Made by a program: the position numbers and the translations under genes. A stretch of DNA of 8,002 nt from Dehalococcoidia bacterium (GTDB taxonomy: Bacteria > Chloroflexota > Dehalococcoidia > GIF9 > AB-539-J10): positions 1 through 8,002 of the forward strand of contig JAUWFX010000082.1 of assembly GCA_030606765.1 (NCBI GenBank). The letters are read 5' to 3'. How positions within the stretch are numbered: the first letter of the stretch is position 1; each line of letters starts with the position of its first letter. The notes below the pieces were generated by a model, which did not search any database, was not told the origin of the DNA, and worked only from the letters and a program-made list of their open reading frames with translations. Below, piece after piece: positions 6,481 to 8,002 of this stretch.

Positions 6481-8002
6481 ATGGGAAGAGCGATAGGAAT
6501 TGATCTAGGTACTACATTAAGTGTAGTAGCAGTTATGGAGGGGGGCGACCCTAAGATAATACCCAGTGCTGAAGGCGGCAATCTCGTTCCTTCAATAGTA
6601 GCCATAGGTAAAGGTGGGGAAAGATTGGTAGGAGAGTTAGCCAAGCGCCAAGGAATAGTCAACCCTGAGAATACCATATTCAGCATAAAGCGCCTAATCG
6701 GGCGCAAGTTTAAGAGCCGCATTGTTCAGAACGATATGAAGCGCCTACCATATAAGATCACCGAGGCTTCCAATGGCGATTGCCGGGTGGTAATGGGGAA
6801 CAAGGAGTATGGTCCCCAGGAAATTTCAGCCATGATATTACAAAAACTGAAGGCTGATGCTGAGGCTTATCTTGGGGAGCAGGTCGAAGATGCTGTAATC
6901 ACGGTGCCAGCCTATTTTAACGATAGCCAGCGAAATGCCACTAAAGATGCCGGCGTCATAGCGGGGCTTAACGTCTTACGCATTATTAACGAGCCCACTG
7001 CATCATCACTGGCTTACGGAATGGACAAGAAACAAGATCAAACCATTGCTGTTTATGACCTTGGTGGTGGAACTTTCGATATTTCTATCCTTGCTATAGG
7101 GGAGGGCATCTTCCAAGTTAAGGCAACCAATGGTGATACCCACCTCGGTGGCGATGACATCGACCAGAGGATTATGGACTGGGTGTGTGATGAATTCAAG
7201 AAAGAACAAGGCATCGATTTGAAGCAAGACAAGATGGCATTACAGAGGTTGAAAGACACCGCTGAAAAGGCTAAGAAAGAATTATCTACAGTAGCTCAAA
7301 CAGAGATAAGCCTCCCCTTTATTACTGCCGATGCCGGCGGTCCCAAGCACCTTAGCATGACCCTGACTCGGGCTAAGTTAGAGCAGTTATCAGACGACCT
7401 AATAGAGAGGAGCATTGAACCTTGCCGCAAGGCCCTAAGCGATGCCAAGCTCACGGCAAGCCAAATCGATAATATAATTCTTGTCGGTGGTCAAACAAGG
7501 ATGCCCAAAGTTCAGGAGACCGTAACGCAATTCTTTGGCCGGGAGCCCGTCAAGGGAATCAATCCAGATGAGGCAGTAGCTTTAGGTGCTGCCATTCAGG
7601 CTGGGGTGCTTACGGGCGAAGTCGGAGAAATCCTTCTTCTTGATGTCACCCCACTCACTCTGGGGATAGAAACGCTGGGAGGGGTAGCGACACCGCTTAT
7701 TTCTCGCAACACCACAATACCCACTTCAAAGAGCCAGATTTTCAGCACTGCTGGTGACAATCAACCAAGCGTTGAAATACACGTTCTTCAAGGGGAACGT
7801 CCTATGGCTGCTGATAACCGAACATTGGGGCGCTTTATGCTCGATGGCATCCTACCGGCGCCAAGAGGTATGCCCCAGATTGAGGTGACTTTCGATATAA
7901 ATGCCGATGGCATCCTTAATGTTAGCGCTCTTGATAAGGGCACAGGTAAAGAACAAAAAATTACTATTACCGCCTCTAGCGGATTGAGCAAAGAGGAAGT
8001 GG
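6481..8002 (+). CDS. dnaK: Molecular chaperone DnaK (Hsp70), C-terminus cut by window edge
   Basis: DnaK binds exposed hydrophobic segments of client proteins in an ATP-dependent cycle with DnaJ and GrpE. The frame runs from ATG 6481 for 507 codons to the right edge without a stop. A full DnaK has about 610-640 residues, so the helical lid and tail lie outside. Visible Hsp70 signatures: [13 protein letters not shown] (6-18; Leu13 replaces the usual Asn), [10 protein letters not shown] with the catalytic-site Lys, [28 protein letters not shown], the phosphate-binding [26 protein letters not shown], the interdomain linker [17 protein letters not shown], and the beta substrate-binding domain through [16 protein letters not shown]. 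The region between [10 protein letters not shown] and QEISA includes the extra segment typical of non-Firmicute DnaKs. AAGGAG lies eight bases before the ATG. No separate promoter or CIRCE is seen, so expression should come from the hrcA promoter. Confidence 0.98.
   Translation, partial: MGRAIGIDLGTTLSVVAVMEGGDPKIIPSAEGGNLVPSIVAIGKGGERLVGELAKRQGIVNPENTIFSIKRLIGRKFKSRIVQNDMKRLPYKITEASNGDCRVVMGNKEYGPQEISAMILQKLKADAEAYLGEQVEDAVITVPAYFNDSQRNATKDAGVIAGLNVLRIINEPTASSLAYGMDKKQDQTIAVYDLGGGTFDISILAIGEGIFQVKATNGDTHLGGDDIDQRIMDWVCDEFKKEQGIDLKQDKMALQRLKDTAEKAKKELSTVAQTEISLPFITADAGGPKHLSMTLTRAKLEQLSDDLIERSIEPCRKALSDAKLTASQIDNIILVGGQTRMPKVQETVTQFFGREPVKGINPDEAVALGAAIQAGVLTGEVGEILLLDVTPLTLGIETLGGVATPLISRNTTIPTSKSQIFSTAGDNQPSVEIHVLQGERPMAADNRTLGRFMLDGILPAPRGMPQIEVTFDINADGILNVSALDKGTGKEQKITITASSGLSKEEV

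Noticed and set aside
7006..7991. Minus-strand frames inside dnaK
   Set aside because: dnaK is continuous with every Hsp70 signature. The antisense frames are a known by-product of dnaK codon usage.
1..8002. Mobile elements, CRISPR arrays, toxin-antitoxin or defence genes
   Set aside because: All sizeable frames are accounted for by six conserved housekeeping genes. No transposase, integrase, direct-repeat array or tRNA was seen.

Overview
The window is a conserved housekeeping and chaperone region of a bacterial chromosome. It has moderate G+C by eye, tight gene packing and no mobile elements, tRNA or rRNA genes, or CRISPR arrays. The protein sequences point to phylum Chloroflexota, most likely class Dehalococcoidia. 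Three things suggest this: a SecA insertion of about 25 residues just before the ITYGTNNE motif, a PRPP synthetase with a YSRTDKKDQPR loop, and a CIRCE-controlled hrcA-grpE-dnaK cluster. The placement is an inference from remembered family features, not from a search.

Left half, minus strand: glyA (serine hydroxymethyltransferase, 4760-3504), prs (ribose-phosphate pyrophosphokinase, 3355-2414) and secA (preprotein translocase ATPase, 2364 to the left edge, C-terminus missing) run in one direction. glyA has its own sigma70-type promoter, with either a near-leaderless GTG start or a TTG start eight codons in. prs has an extended -10 promoter. secA follows prs by 49 bp, and that gap holds an imperfect inverted repeat.

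Centre: the 142-bp divergent region 4761-4902 is dense with signals. It holds the glyA promoter (minus), a minus-oriented terminator-like hairpin, the hrcA promoter (plus; perfect TTGACA, 17-bp spacer, extended -10), and a 27-bp CIRCE operator that ends at the base before the hrcA start codon.

Right half, plus strand: hrcA (heat-shock repressor), grpE (nucleotide exchange factor, TTG start with a strong ribosome-binding site) and dnaK (Hsp70, cut by the right edge after 507 codons) are 13 and 2 bp apart and read as one operon. HrcA should bind the CIRCE at the predicted transcription start and repress the whole operon. GrpE and DnaK then act together in the Hsp70 folding cycle.

I see no new biological system here. 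Points worth a second look are a His-to-Gln change beside the PLP lysine of SHMT, a possible frameshift at the GrpE C-terminus, an orphan terminator between two divergent promoters, motif substitutions and an amphipathic duplicated N-terminus in SecA, and a degenerate CIRCE arm. No gap between genes exceeds 148 bp.
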